A stretch of DNA of 64,000 nt. Source: Fistularia commersonii. Taxonomy: Eukaryota; Chordata; Actinopteri; Syngnathiformes; Fistulariidae. Shown piece by piece: positions 1 to 12,155 of this stretch. The stretch lies in NCBI GenBank assembly GCA_037954325.1, contig JBBMNZ010000027.1, positions 5,645,001 to 5,709,000 of the forward strand, in the 5' to 3' direction. The notes below the pieces were generated by a model. The model made no database searches, was not told the DNA's origin, and saw only the letters and a list, made by a program, of their open reading frames with translations. Made by a program: the position numbers and the translations under genes. The first letter of the stretch is position 1. Each line of letters starts with the position of its first letter.

Positions 1-1770
1 CACCGCAAACAATTTCTAAAAATAATTGTCCCTCTTTGGAGATGGGGATGTACTCATTCTAGCCTTCAGCGTCATTATCATGCTGATGTCATGGTGCAAA
101 ATCAGCAAAATGTCACAGATTGGACTAAAGTAAACCTGGTGACTTTTTAAAAAAAAAAAAACTCACAGGTTATAGGTTGTCTTGAAAATCAAGCAAGAAG
201 CGCACACACCTGCGAGAGATCAGTGGCGAAGCAAATGAGGGCTCACACAGGACTTTTACAATCTTAAATGCAAATGCCAAAGGCCTCGGAGAAGAATGAG
301 GTTAATTAATCCCGGCGGACATTTCAGATTGAGGAAAGGGGCTGCTCAGCCCCCGAGATCTTCCCTCAATAAAGGTCATATTTCACAATAAGAACAACGC
401 ATGTGTTGCCCCTCTGTGAACTCCTCATCTCCTCCTTAAGAAATATCTCATTTGATCACTTCTCTCAGTCAGCGTAACTACTTTGCCTGAGAACAGACCC
501 TGGAAGACACTGGGACATTAAGTGCTAATACTAAATACCGTCCCCCAAGCTTTGAATCATCCATAGATCTGTGACAAACTGCCCTCAGAGACCACAGAGT
601 CTGGTGCTAAATGTCTGCCTCGGGCTGAATGTCATTTGCGTTCTGATGCTGGATGCTAAAGACTGTCTCCAGGCCTTGGGTGGCGTGATTGTGGCCTTTG
701 ATTTATGGGTCATCATTTGGGTGGCATTTCTTCTGCTCCAGTATTGTATCCACTTGGGCTTGCGTGACGCTCCTTACACCTTGACTACAGGCAGGTTTGA
801 GTAAATTGTGTAAAGTGCGTGGTTGTGCCAGAAATGGTGTTCTCATCTTTTGTGCTGCTGCACTTTTATAGCTGAGTGAAGTCACAAATGTACTCACTCT
901 TAATTTCCCAATTTCTGCTGTGTTAATTCAAAATGAGGTCAATGATGGATCTGTCTGAAATTGGAATCTTGATGAATTTAATCAGAAATTTCTCTGTTCA
1001 TCTGCTCCTTCTCTACTGAAACTTGTCAATCATACCTGTGAACTCTTTTTCTATACTGACTGACTCCGGTCCTCTCCCCTTCCTCCAGCAGATAGGGTGT
1101 TGGGGTGGATTTGGCTGCAGAAAGAGAGTCTCCCCTGGGCCGCAGTGCGGCTCCTGTCCCCTTCTCACTCTGCAGCTGGAGCTACCAGAGCCAGATGCTA
1201 CGTAGCTCCACCACCCTCTGTCCCCCCTTTCCCTCTTCCAGGAGGATGGTGCCCAGAGAGGAGGATGACAAACGCCTCTGCCTCCTCTTACTGACGGATT
1301 TGGACGACCTGACTCCAGCCCCACACTGTTCCAACCGCCAGCACAAGATGTTGACTTAATGGAAGGGGGTTGGCTATGGATGGGCCCATATGCGTTTGTA
1401 TTGGGAAAATATGGCAGAGCAGTGTGTCTGTGTTTCTGTTTATTCAATAGGATTGTGTGTGTGTGTTTCTGTGTGTCTTTTCTCAGAGTCCAGACTGCCT
1501 ACATCCATCATGCCATGTCGTTCTGGCAGAGAGTGGGACTCAGACAGCTTCACTAACACACGGTCAGTTAAATTGCCTGTTAAATTGTCCTGGTCTGTAG
1601 CTATCTTAGGTGTAGATAAAAACACTGCACTTAAAGCCTGCACTTAAAGGCAGACATTGTCAAGTAAATGCCAGCCTCACTCCATGCATAGACAGAAAGA
1701 GAGAGAGGGAGAGGGAAAGACAGAGATTCTCTAAGGGAATACAAACACAGCAGAGAACTGGATGGGATTA

Positions 1771-1904
<134 letters not shown>

Positions 1905-3458
1905 GCGCATATCGCTTCACTTAGTTATTCGGAATCCAAAACTTCACCTTATGATTTAGAGCATGTATTTTATCAAATATGAAACAAATATACATTTATA
2001 TATAACATATTTAAAATTAATTTCCATGACATGGCACTTGATCAGCGATCAGTAGTCTGAATAATGCAAGAGTTGTAAAACCAAGACACCTTTTCATCAA
2101 ACATCACTGTGTTCATTTAATGATTAAAACCATGGTTGCAGTCCAGTAAATCTGACATCTTGCCATGTGCAATCACATGAAAAATTAAGTGTCATTCTTT
2201 ATACATTACTGGGCTTTTGTGGCTAATTGTTTCCTTTTTGTGAACCTGGAGCAGAACGAATGCAAGGATGGCTCCCCCCCAACCAGAGAGGTTGTGGTAT
2301 AGAAAAAGTGGGCCCGGTACAGCTACGACAAGTACTGGTCATAAGACAAATGAAAGAAAATCAACTAAAATTAAATTGTTTATTCACATAGACATACTTT
2401 TCCATGGTCTCCTAATAATTCTACCTTCTGACTTTAGATAAATAATCATTTTGATAATTCCACAACATGGCTGAAGGTAAGCTAACAGATAGGAATAGAT
2501 ATGAAATTGCTTTTTATGCAGATTTTAATGGATGCAGCTTAACATTCAAGATGACAATATTTGTATCCATTTATATACATTTTAAATACTAATCATGCAT
2601 TATTCATACTTATTTAAAATGAATTTATTCAAGGAATAATTTAAATATTCTGATGGTTATGAGAATGGTGAGTCAAATATATAGCCAGTGGATATAATAA
2701 CCTGACAAAGATGTTTAAGTAATAGTTGCGTCATTTAAAGTGTCCATCTGTTTCAACTCTTTCACTTACAATACAGCGAAATAAAAAATTTGACTATTTT
2801 TTTCTTAAAACGGCATCTTAAAAAACCACATGTCTTTTCCTCAATGTTCATTTACAATAGAATCTGTATGATATTACATGTGACCATACTTAAAACCAGC
2901 GGTGATAGAATATTGATTAATGGATAGACTGCCAACAAAAACTCAGTGAGAGGTCATTTCTATTAACATACATACAGTGCATTAACTGCATCAATGAGCA
3001 ATATGTGCAACGATGGCTGTTAGAACATCAATATATGGCAGCAGTTGTTACACTGCTAATATCTGCAAAACCCAATCAGCGGTTTTCAAACCATGTAATT
3101 ATTTTTACTCGACAGCTAATGGGAGAGAGAAGACTTTGTACCTCATAATAGTTGTACTTAATTACTTGTAGTATTTCCCGCCATGTCGGCAGAGGAGTGT
3201 GCCGTGACATTATCTTTCCCCAATCCGGAATCTGCACTGAAACTGGAGTTTATGGAACTACACTTATTAGTATGATTTTAAGACTTGATCCTGAGCCTCA
3301 CTTTCATTGGATAAATATTCATACACAACGTATCCACCAGAAAACTGACCCTGTGTCAAGTCCCTGTCAGTCAGAAGTGCTCAAATGAACTCAGCATCAT
3401 GTTTTCATGTCTGACTACATGATTTTAAGCGTTCATCATTGTGCAGGTCTGGGACCCG

Positions 3459-3472
3459 GCGCTAGGGGGCAG
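3459..3472 (+). promoter_or_regulatory. CTCF-like site
   Basis: GCGCTAGGGGGCAG agrees with the CTCF core consensus CCASYAGRKGGCRS at 12 of 14 positions. It is located about 7 kb upstream of the distal promoter, a plausible boundary position. Motif match only; no occupancy is shown. Confidence 0.4.
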
Positions 3473-3668
3473 AAACACTCCACAAGTAGTACCAAAGTGT
3501 GGCTACTGCTGGGGCGCAACTTTAGTTTTTTTCTGTTGTTATTTGTATTTAACATGTATCTAGTGATGTTAAATATAGCTTAGTAAGAGCATGGTCTTTT
3601 TGAACAATAGATCTACTTGATGTAGTGATCGTATATGTTAATAAGAATGCTTTGGATTACAGAATTGC

Positions 3669-3753
3669 AGAATTTGCCTCCCAGCATCCCCCGCTACCCG
3701 GAGTAGGATAAACGATAGACAATGGATGGATGGATGGATGGAGAATTTGCCTC
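3669..3753 (+). mobile_element. short non-LTR retroelement remnant with 12-bp target site duplication
   Basis: A 61-bp insert (3681-3741) ends in a TGGA tandem tail preceded by GGATAAACGATAGACAATGG, resembling the 3' end of a very common teleost LINE/SINE-type repeat. It is bracketed by two perfect copies of AGAATTTGCCTC, at 3669-3680 and 3742-3753, as expected for target-primed insertion. Only the 3' tail is present, so it is a severely 5'-truncated, non-autonomous copy. The exact family is not known to me. Confidence 0.75.
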
Positions 3754-5135
3754 ACATTGTGTGCGCAATATGGGACTATAAGGGAAGTTTCAGCACTATG
3801 AGTAAACATTTTCATAAAACAGACTGTGAGGTTTTTGTTTTTTTTTATTTTTTTTACTTCAGTCCCTGGGGGCACAATTTATTTTCTGTCTTTTGTGTAT
3901 AATTTTCTCGCTGCACTTGTTAATAAAGATGCCAAAAATCCCAAGCGCAGAAGCTCGACAGTCCCTCTCTGCGCGGGGCAGGTCGAGCGGGGACGGTAAG
4001 GGTTCTTGCTGGACGTCTAAACTTCAGCGAGATTTATGGTAAGGTGTGGGGGGGCGAGTGGAAAGAGTGTTTTTTTCTGTCACGACATCACATCGAAGCC
4101 TTTTGTTTCATTTGTCACAGGCGTCAAGCGGTCTAGTTAATTCCAATTTGGCGCTCTTTTTCACAGATCAACGAGAAAACCGAGCTGGATCACCTCCGTG
4201 CACGGAGATGCGTTCAGGGGTTGCTTGCGCGCGTAAAAACCCTGGTGTGCCTTCAATCCAAAACGTGCGCACGCTTTATCTTGGTGGAATAAACACTTGA
4301 GCGAGACTGTTTTTTCCACTTTGATATAAATTAGGCGATCCACCAATTATGGGGGGCAAATTCACACTTCCTCCTAGAAAATCTAAATTACACATAAGTA
4401 GAAGTAGGAGCCTCGGATGTTGAAACAACGCGAAGGCGTCACACCGGGTTGACTGACAGAACCCGGCAGTTTGTCCCGGATCAATACCCGGTAAAAAAAA
4501 ATATAAAAACCAACTGCGACCTTCACACTCTCGCAGAATGGCACTTTTGACTCCCTCTGTAAAAGTCCCTCACAATTACACGGCAAGTTTTTACTTGAAG
4601 CGGTTAACGTTGTATCCAAATGTGCAGAGCGGCCTGGCAATAATTAGTTATTAGATATTACATATGCATAAACGACTTGGTTTGTGGTGTTCCTTTTTTT
4701 TTGCATCAGCGCAGGAGGAGGGTTGCATCTGTTAGGGTCCAATGTTCGTCTTAATTACTGGCCTTCATGTTCTCCGTGGCCCTCAACCGTCTTTAATTAA
4801 AACCTTGATTAGGGGGGAGGAGGTCTCGGGCAAGACTATTACCAGATGGGTTTCCAGCAACACTAATAAAGACTTTATCCCGAAGCTGCCTGCCTGCGCG
4901 CCATAAAGCAGCGAGCCTCCGTGCGCGTCCGTATCAAAGCGCGGCGCTCGGAGAGGTTGTTAATTACGCCGGTGATTACTTGTGTAATTACGGTTCGTCT
5001 GTGATTAGATTTGGGGAACGTGGAAGAAAACAACGCACGGTTCTATACAACCCTTGCGCTGTGCAGACACTATAGGCTTTAACACTGTATAGGCTGGGAT
5101 GTGGAGTGTATTCGCAGCGGGGGGGTGGGAGGTGT

Positions 5136-5166
<31 letters not shown>

Positions 5167-6139
5167 CGCTGCTGAATAACCGGCCTATAAGAGATGGGAT
5201 GAATAAGATCAATTGTGACGCGGTGACCCGCAATGCATCTCCTAAGAGAAGTCCTCGATAATCTACGCTCAAGGTACGCGCTGCCTCTGATCACGTGACC
5301 GAGCGCGAATTTCGGAGCTGCTCTTTCCCCCTCCCTCCGCTTTATCCTCTCCGTGCTCGCGCGCGTGTACGTGTGTTTATTTCAGACGCTTCCCCTCCAC
5401 GGCGGCTTTTAGCGAGCTCGCTCCAAAGCCACGAAGGGGTCAACTTATATGTCACGCATTAATGACGGGCTTCCCCCGACCTTTCTGAACGTGTGGGACC
5501 CCCACACCCCCTCCCCAACTATCCCCCCCCCCACACACACACACACACACTCCAGCCATGTTATTTTCAAGTGTTGCGTGGGGGTGAAAAAAGGCGACAC
5601 TGGAATCAATAATGCATTATGACACATTCTTGCAGAACCGCATATTAGCGATTAAAGAGTCGCCACATTATGAGTGTATCCCGCCAGTGGTCTGAAAGTC
5701 GCCACGCACACGCGGAAGGCGCGCCGCTGCCTTTACGTTCAAGCCTTAGAAACTTGCAAATAACAATCAGTTCAATTATCCTCAAAATATTTACTTGGGG
5801 GATATGATTTGTCATCCAGACACGGCGGAGGGGAGGAGGGAGAAGTGATTTCTTGCTGCACTACGTGCGTCCATTTTCCAGACGGTTTGTCGTCGTTATT
5901 GCCTGATTTAGTGTGTGTTGTTTTACGCGGCCCGGTTTTCTGTTCGAGTTCACGTACTGCGCCGCGCCTCCGAATCAATTTATGCATATCACAGGGATCT
6001 TTGTTGAGTTTGTCACGTTTCGTGTTTTATCTCCCGTCTCCTCTTGCTCGGAGCCATACATGCTCATTTTCAGTCGCTCCCACTGGCCTGGGCGCGATGG
6101 TTTGTGCATTTATGTGTGTGTGTGTGTGTATGTGTATGT

Positions 6140-6180
<41 letters not shown>

Positions 6181-6285
6181 ATGGCCCGGGTGCGGCGGTG
6201 TCGACAGTTTAATTACCATTCCTCCTCAGATCCTCCCGAGCTGCTCCTCTGCAGCAGGTGCTCCTGCCTCCCTGACCCTGCGCAG
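3754..6285. other. upstream non-coding DNA, GC-rich in parts
   Basis: No gene is recognised. It contains a homeodomain-motif cluster (4690-5010), a CACGTG E-box in TCACGTGA at 5291-5298, and simple repeats at 5132-5167 (TG), 5530-5550 (CA) and 6114-6179 (TG). The long frame over 5809-6519 crosses the TG tract and has no domain. Confidence 0.5.
4690..5010. promoter_or_regulatory. candidate pax6 upstream enhancer (homeodomain-motif cluster)
   Basis: The block is free of microsatellites and dense in TAAT-core words: TTAATTAC near 4752, TTTAATTAAA near 4792, TTGATTAG near 4805, GTTAATTACG near 4960 and GTAATTACGG near 4984, with GTGATTA words between. Motif density in an otherwise open region 5.5 kb upstream of P0 suggests a conserved element. 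No alignment was possible, so the function is inferred. Confidence 0.4.
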
Positions 6286-6480
6286 AAAAAAAAGGAAAGT
6301 GCCAAAGGCCAGGTGATGGCAATTGTGGAGTTGCGTCTATTTTTACGAGCATATTCCGCCCCTTCCATTAGGACTGACAGAAAATACTGTCTAATGAGAT
6401 CTATACAAATGCCATCTGGTCACCTGTCACTCAATGTACCTGTTGATTCTCCAAAATATACAATCCGTGCCAAAAAATGG
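6285..6480. promoter_or_regulatory. candidate lens ectoderm / pancreas enhancer of pax6
   Basis: It lies about 4.1 kb upstream of exon 0, close to the position of the mammalian Pax6 surface-ectoderm (lens) enhancer, which is controlled by Meis/Prep TALE homeodomain proteins, and near the pancreatic enhancer. Here TGACAG (6375-6380), CTGTCTAATGAG (6387-6398) and CTGTCA (6424-6429) cluster within about 55 bp, with CCATTAGGAC just upstream. Position and motifs agree; identity is inferred rather than aligned. Confidence 0.5.
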
Positions 6481-8830
6481 CCACAAACATCGTATTTAAT
6501 CAATATAATTACAAAGTAACTGTTATGTTCCCGCTCCCCTTGAGAACTTCGCTCTAAAGACAGGCGAGTGCGCTGTTCGGAGCCACCCAGCTCCAGTTTA
6601 TCACTGCAAGTGAGAGCAAAAAAAAGAATTATCCAGCACATTGAATATTGACAAATAAGTGCTGGGTGTCAACCTTGTACGAAGGGTCACGCATCATCAC
6701 CGCAACTAACTAACCGTGGGTTGGCGCACCATTGGATGGCCGAAGCAACTATTTAAATAAACAAGTAAATGAAGAAAGTGACCCAACGCAAACAATCCGG
6801 AGCCCTCTGCCGTTCAGACGCTATTCGAATGCTCTAATAGGTCAGAAAAAAACAACCTTAAAACGTGATTCAATCTTATAGTTGGTTTTGAACCACGCAC
6901 ACATTTATTTTGTACAAATGAAGTTGTAGAGGAGTGTCAGATAAAGTTTGATAATAAAGTTTCAGTCAAGAGGTCTGAAAATAAGGTGTAAAAAAATCGT
7001 GACTGATGACATTTAAAAAAAAGTCTCAATCTAATGCAAACTATGGGAGATTTAGTTCGAATCCACTGGTTTACAGCAGCTGGTGAGTGGAGGCTGCCCT
7101 CCACTCATGAAGATCAGACGAAACCATCCCCAGAACTTACATGCTCAAAACACGGCACAGAATAAGATATTGGTTTTTTTTTTAACGTCAAGTTGCGTAG
7201 AAAACCAAAAAGGAAAAACTAGCATAGTCTCCAGTCCGGCAACACCCAAACACTAGGTGTTATATAGATCCAGATATGTTTGATGGTGCTGAATCCGGGC
7301 CAACACCCTTCAGCTGATGCGTAATTTCCCTCGCCGTGCGTAATTAACTGCGTCGCCGGCAGACCTCGGTGTGTATAACACTTTATTTTGAACGGTGCAA
7401 TACGCTTCCATTAAACGTTATTAAAGCGCGGGGAGTGACGAGCTCTCATTTGTCTTGTCAGGACATCTGACAACCTCGTTAGCTCCCATTTTCCCCTGTC
7501 AGCTCACGGCGCGACATGGACACTGACTTCAGCTACTCCTGGCAAGTGAGTGATAAATGCGCCCTGCGCAAAACAGCGGCGTTATTGTTGCCAACACTAA
7601 GCATCAGAATCAATCACCGGCAAGCCTCCGTGGCAGGTGTCAGTCTTCCCTTTTTTTATTACTGCCTACTCACAATCTGTAATCTAATTTAAAGGGTCAT
7701 AGATTTGGGGGCATTATATCCCCCCCCCCTTGCTTGGACTTCTCCGTCCAGCCGGCCTTGATCATGCGCACACGGGCGTTTTTGTTTGTATTTTTGTTTT
7801 GCGACACACGGACCTTTTGCAGCAGATTAGCGGGCTCGCAGATTGAATTGTTATGAATATTTGCGAGCGAAGATCTTGCTATTTTGCAAGAAAAAGGAGG
7901 GGGTGGAGGGGGGGTAATGGCATGGGATCTTTCCGCTCGCTGCACTTTCAGATGCAATTGTAGATCGAAGTCAGACTTGTCACGTTGAGCCAAAGTGAAT
8001 TCCTAACATCCAGGACGTGCCTGTCTACTCCGGACAAATTGCATCCAATCACCCCGGGGGAATTCGGCTAATGTCTCGATCCAGGGCCGGGGAGCATGGA
8101 GAGAAAACAAATCAAACTCTGCACACAGAGCGTGTAGGGCTTATTAAAACATTTCACACAGGGGGAGGGGGAGGGGGGGGCAAAACGTGGGGGGTGGGGT
8201 GGGGTGTCCGTACGTGTGTGCGTGTGTCTAGGGGGTAATTAGGATATACAGTCCCTGGACCAAGTATGTTAAATAGGATGCATCAGCTGACCAGAGCGCA
8301 CTGTCTGCTCTGCGAATGGCGGGGTGCGCAACAGCAGTTTGGGCCTTCTCTGCCTTCACCGCGGACAGGAGAGTCATCCAAGGCCTCTCACCTCATTTAC
8401 GTCCAGAGAAATTGGTAAATAGAATGCTTTAAGTAAAGTTTTGAACTTTACGCACAGCAAACTTTTTTTAAAAAAAAAAGTGAATACGAGAAGCACTGAA
8501 GCAACTAATTCCACAACAGCACTTACCTCTCGGATCCCTTTTCGAAGAGAGTCGATGATGAAGAGCCCCCACGGACTCGGCAGCCACGCACCCTGCTCTC
8601 CGCGCCAGGCCTGTAAACAATAAGCTCATGAGGCGCAGGCTATGGCGATATAATGTTCTGCATGGCTAGAGAGGGGAGGTCGATCATTACACAATTTGTT
8701 TTTTAAATTTGAGCAGGAAGACGGGGGAGTGGGAGTGGAGTGAGGTGTGGATGGGGGTGGGGTGGAGGGTTGAAGCTCACGCCGGACACCCGCAGTTGTA
8801 GATACACGCTCCGTAATTCAAAACCCCCCC

Positions 8831-8832
<2 letters not shown>

Positions 8833-8883
<51 letters not shown>
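8833..8883. repeat. (CA)n microsatellite
   Basis: A pure CA dinucleotide array of about 50 bp following a C-rich run. Confidence 0.97.
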
Positions 8884-8884
<1 letters not shown>

Positions 8885-10113
8885 CATACCGGGCCTCTTT
8901 CCACACCCACGTGCACCTGGTTAATGAAAAGGTCTGGTTTCAGTGTATGTGTATGTGTGTGTCTGCAGGTCCGAGATCAAGCATGCGCGATACTATCGCG
9001 AGCGTTTGAGTTTGTAAAGTAGTTCGCATGGGCCTACTTTCATTAAAAAAAAACAAAACAAAAAAAAAACAGTTAGTGAGGTTTGGGTTGTGAGGGTGTG
9101 TGTGTGGGGGGGGGGGGCGTTGCAGCGCAGTGACGGCAGAGGGAAAACCGACTGGACAGATTTTGCGTTCACGCCTGATCTGCTCCTGGAGAGCGGGGCA
9201 GTATGGGAAGGGAAAGGCAGCACCTGGCTCGACCGCTGCATCCCATCTCGTTTTATTGACAGCCTGATAAGCAGGGATCCGAGCCGTGCGGTTTCCAGCG
9301 CGGATGTCGAGCACCCTGCCGCGTTGCACAGTATCAAGGCTTCCTAATGGCCGTCCCTCCAAATAATGGACCAAACACAGCCGGTCCTGACCGGCCAGTA
9401 CCTGCGCCGCCCCGGTCTCTTCCTGAGAGACGGGCTGGCGGCGCGGTTGCCCATTTACTCATCGTCTTGTTCAAATTGACACAAACAACAGAAGTGGAGA
9501 AATAGGACTGGGGGCTTTTAGCCCTGCCTCGGTAAAAGAGTTAAAGCCCCATTATGAGTTATGGGTGACAATTTTATGGAGCTTTAGAGGTTAGAGGAAA
9601 ATAAAAGTGGGTCTCTTTACAACGTAATCTCACCTTTATGATTTCTTTAAAATAACTCTGGAAGGGAGCATTCACTCCCCTGGGCCTGCACCTGTTGCAC
9701 GCTGTTCAGGTGAGACCCCTCATCTCTGACAGCTATTACGCGCACATTGATTTTACGCGCAGCCATTTCACAATTCGTTTTAATTGAAAGTTGCACAGAA
9801 TCCCCAGGGTTCCATCTGTGTCATCCAGGAGCAGGCGGTTTCAACTCTATTATTATTTCTATCATAATTATTATAACTTTAATTATGACTTTTATTAGTA
9901 TTCATATTACTATCATGATGATCCTCTGAGTTGGGATAAAACAACAACAACAAATACACACACACGGACACACGCATACATGCACACGAAAGTGTTCGTT
10001 TCCTCGCTTAAATTTAAGTACTAATTTTAGGAATTTGGGGCAGCAAAGGACGACGTCAAATAATATAAAATGGTATAAAATAGATAAAACTGTAAAATAA
10101 AATAGATAAAACT

Positions 10114-10185
10114 GTAAAATAAAATAAAATAAAATAAAATAAAATAAAATAAAATAAAATAAAATAAAATAAAATAAAATAAAAT
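10114..10185. repeat. (AAAAT)n pentanucleotide microsatellite
   Basis: About 14 tandem AAAAT units, directly upstream of the CpG-rich distal promoter. Preceding degenerate units begin near 10060. Length polymorphism is likely. Confidence 0.97.
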
Positions 10186-10189
10186 GCAG

Positions 10190-10500
10190 TGGGAGCTGTC
10201 CTGCAGAGTGAGCAGTCGGTGCAGCTCCAGCTTCCTCCGGGACGAAGCGCAGGCCGCCGAGCTCCCCACCCCACCCGGCCCGGCTGCCCCTGCCCGCCGC
10301 GGTAAATCTTATCGCTCACACCGGACCTGATTTCAACTCTCGAAGACGTTCCTCGCCCACGACTGTTCGTCGTTTCGAATTGTGCGTGGGTAGTTTCAGG
10401 TGCGCACTTCCCCTCTCGCTGCTCCGCGTCCTGTCCAAGGTATGACGTCGCCCCGTCGCTCCAGCCAATCACTGCCATCTTCAGGCTGATGCTGAAAGGA
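10190..10500 (+). promoter_or_regulatory. pax6: pax6 distal promoter P0 region
   Basis: There is an abrupt change from AT-rich repeat to CpG-rich DNA. It contains a CRE-like ATGACGTCG (near 10441) and a CCAAT box (CCAGCCAATCAC, near 10461) shortly before the presumed exon 0. There is no clear TATA at a standard distance, fitting a CpG-island promoter. P0 in vertebrates drives lens, cornea and pancreas transcripts, and its position about 5.3 kb upstream of P1 agrees with the mammalian order. The start site is not determined. Confidence 0.55.
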
Positions 10501-10703
10501 AAGTTGCGGGTAAGAGCCGCGGATATTTTCCCCGCACTCTCATTGACATTTCAGCTCCGCGGCGGATCTAGAGGTAGATAGCGTTTGTACCGGGGACCTA
10601 AAGCTTTGCGTCGCTGCTGCACGGAGGAAAAGACCCGTGGGAGGGAAGGGGCGAATTTATACGCACTGGATACCGATCAGACACGCCTGCTGCTTTCCAT
10701 CCG
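10500..10703 (+). other. pax6: pax6 exon 0 (5' UTR, approximate 5' end)
   Basis: CpG-rich sequence ending in the strong splice donor CCG|GTGAGT, with the intron starting at 10704. No acceptor is apparent immediately upstream, so this should be a first exon. It would join to the exon starting at 16133. The 5' boundary is a guess and the end rests on donor quality only. Confidence 0.45.
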
Positions 10704-10947
10704 GTGAGTTTGGACCCGCATGTTTTTAGGCTTTTTTTTTTACATTAAACACCGCCTCAACTCGCAACCCAGGCACCACTTGCACTTGCACACATTTCCT
10801 AAAACTTTCCAAGGGTGATGGGCAAAAACGTGCAAAACTAGTGTGCAAAATTTCGCCGCAAATTGAGACAAACTTATGCGTAAAGTATCTCCATTATTAG
10901 TAAGGCTGACACTGGACACCGGGAGCTGACTCCGGGTTTTGTTGTCA

Positions 10948-10948
<1 letters not shown>

Positions 10949-11009
<61 letters not shown>
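10949..11009. repeat. (CA)n microsatellite in intron 0
   Basis: A pure CA array of about 60 bp, 245 bp after the exon 0 donor. Confidence 0.97.
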
Positions 11010-11011
<2 letters not shown>

Positions 11012-12118
11012 CGTGTATTTCGGGGATTTTCGCTGAGGATTCGAGCGCACGTAGCACAGTAAAACGGGTCACGGATATCTGGTTTGACACCGGGGGGTGG
11101 GGGTTTAGAGCGATGCTCTAAATTCGCTCAAAACTAAAGATATATTTTAGATACAGGTGGAATATTTGCACTACTTTAATGCTGTTAATCAACTGGTTAT
11201 TTCGGGGAACTGAACTGATATTTGAAAATGTGTATGAAGACAGGCAAGCAAGATTTTTTTTTTAGGAAATATGCAATATAAGGATATTTTCAAAGCAGAG
11301 GCCTTGGCCCTACCGTGGACCGCACCCACCCCCACGCCTGATCTAACCTTCTTTCAGACATAATTATATCGATTCATTATAAAATCGGTAAGCAAATATT
11401 TGATGTAACTCCTGATCGTGCTCTTGCGCGTACGGTCCACGTTTCTTCCTGTCACGCCTGCAAAGTAGCGCCGTGACACCATCACCCACCAAGCCCCCAC
11501 CCACCACCACATTATTTATCCTTAGCTTTCAGCCTTTTGCCAGGAGAGGGCTTCTGTGGGCTGTAGACTTTCGATTTATCTTCGTGTCTCCACGCAAACA
11601 GCCGTGGCCGACCCACGACAACAATATCTACATTGCGGGACATCCCGTAACAAATCCTACAGGGAAAGATCTCCCATGCAGACGATAAAACAAGTCGAAA
11701 TCTGGGGCAACGTGAATTTGAAATTTGAGTGATGTGATATTGAAGGACTTTTCGCATTTATTCTGTCCCGATGAAGTCTCATGGAGTGGTTGTGAGCCTC
11801 CATTCCACGTGGTTCTTCACAGATGGTGTGATGTGTGATGGATGAAGATGTGACCCCAAACTGAATAGACTTGTGATGGTTTCATTAATGCTAATAAAAA
11901 CATAATTACGCCTTTAAAAAGTGGAGATTAAGCACTGATGAACCCTCTTTACAATCCACTAATCTGACAATCCCCACCGTTTAATGGCTGACAGGTCAGG
12001 GCAGCACACACATGAACACACACACATTCAGGTCGATATTTACTGTGTGTACAGAATTATAATATAATTTTTATACAATTATAATTATCATTACGATCAT
12101 AATTGTATTTATTATAAT

Positions 12119-12121
<3 letters not shown>

Positions 12122-12153
<32 letters not shown>
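12122..12153. repeat. (TAA)n microsatellite
   Basis: A pure trinucleotide array, followed by imperfect ATA/GATAATA sequence. Confidence 0.95.

Positions 12154-12155
<2 letters not shown>

Larger units (their letters stand above)
6520..10190. other. non-coding DNA between the candidate lens enhancer and P0
   Basis: No gene is recognised. Repeat-free, motif-bearing sequence lies at 7290-7560 (CGTAATTAACTG, CCATTAAACGTTATTAAAG), and conserved-looking GC-rich blocks at 7990-8110 and 9120-9450. Simple repeats are G-rich 8160-8200, (CA)n 8833-8883, short polyA/C tracts near 9045-9115, and the AAAAT array 10114-10185. The rest is unremarkable. Confidence 0.5.

Noticed and set aside
5809..6519. 236-residue open frame on the + strand
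   Set aside because: It crosses the TG tract and the candidate enhancer, has no domain, and shows no codon bias or splice context. GC-rich upstream DNA simply lacks stops.
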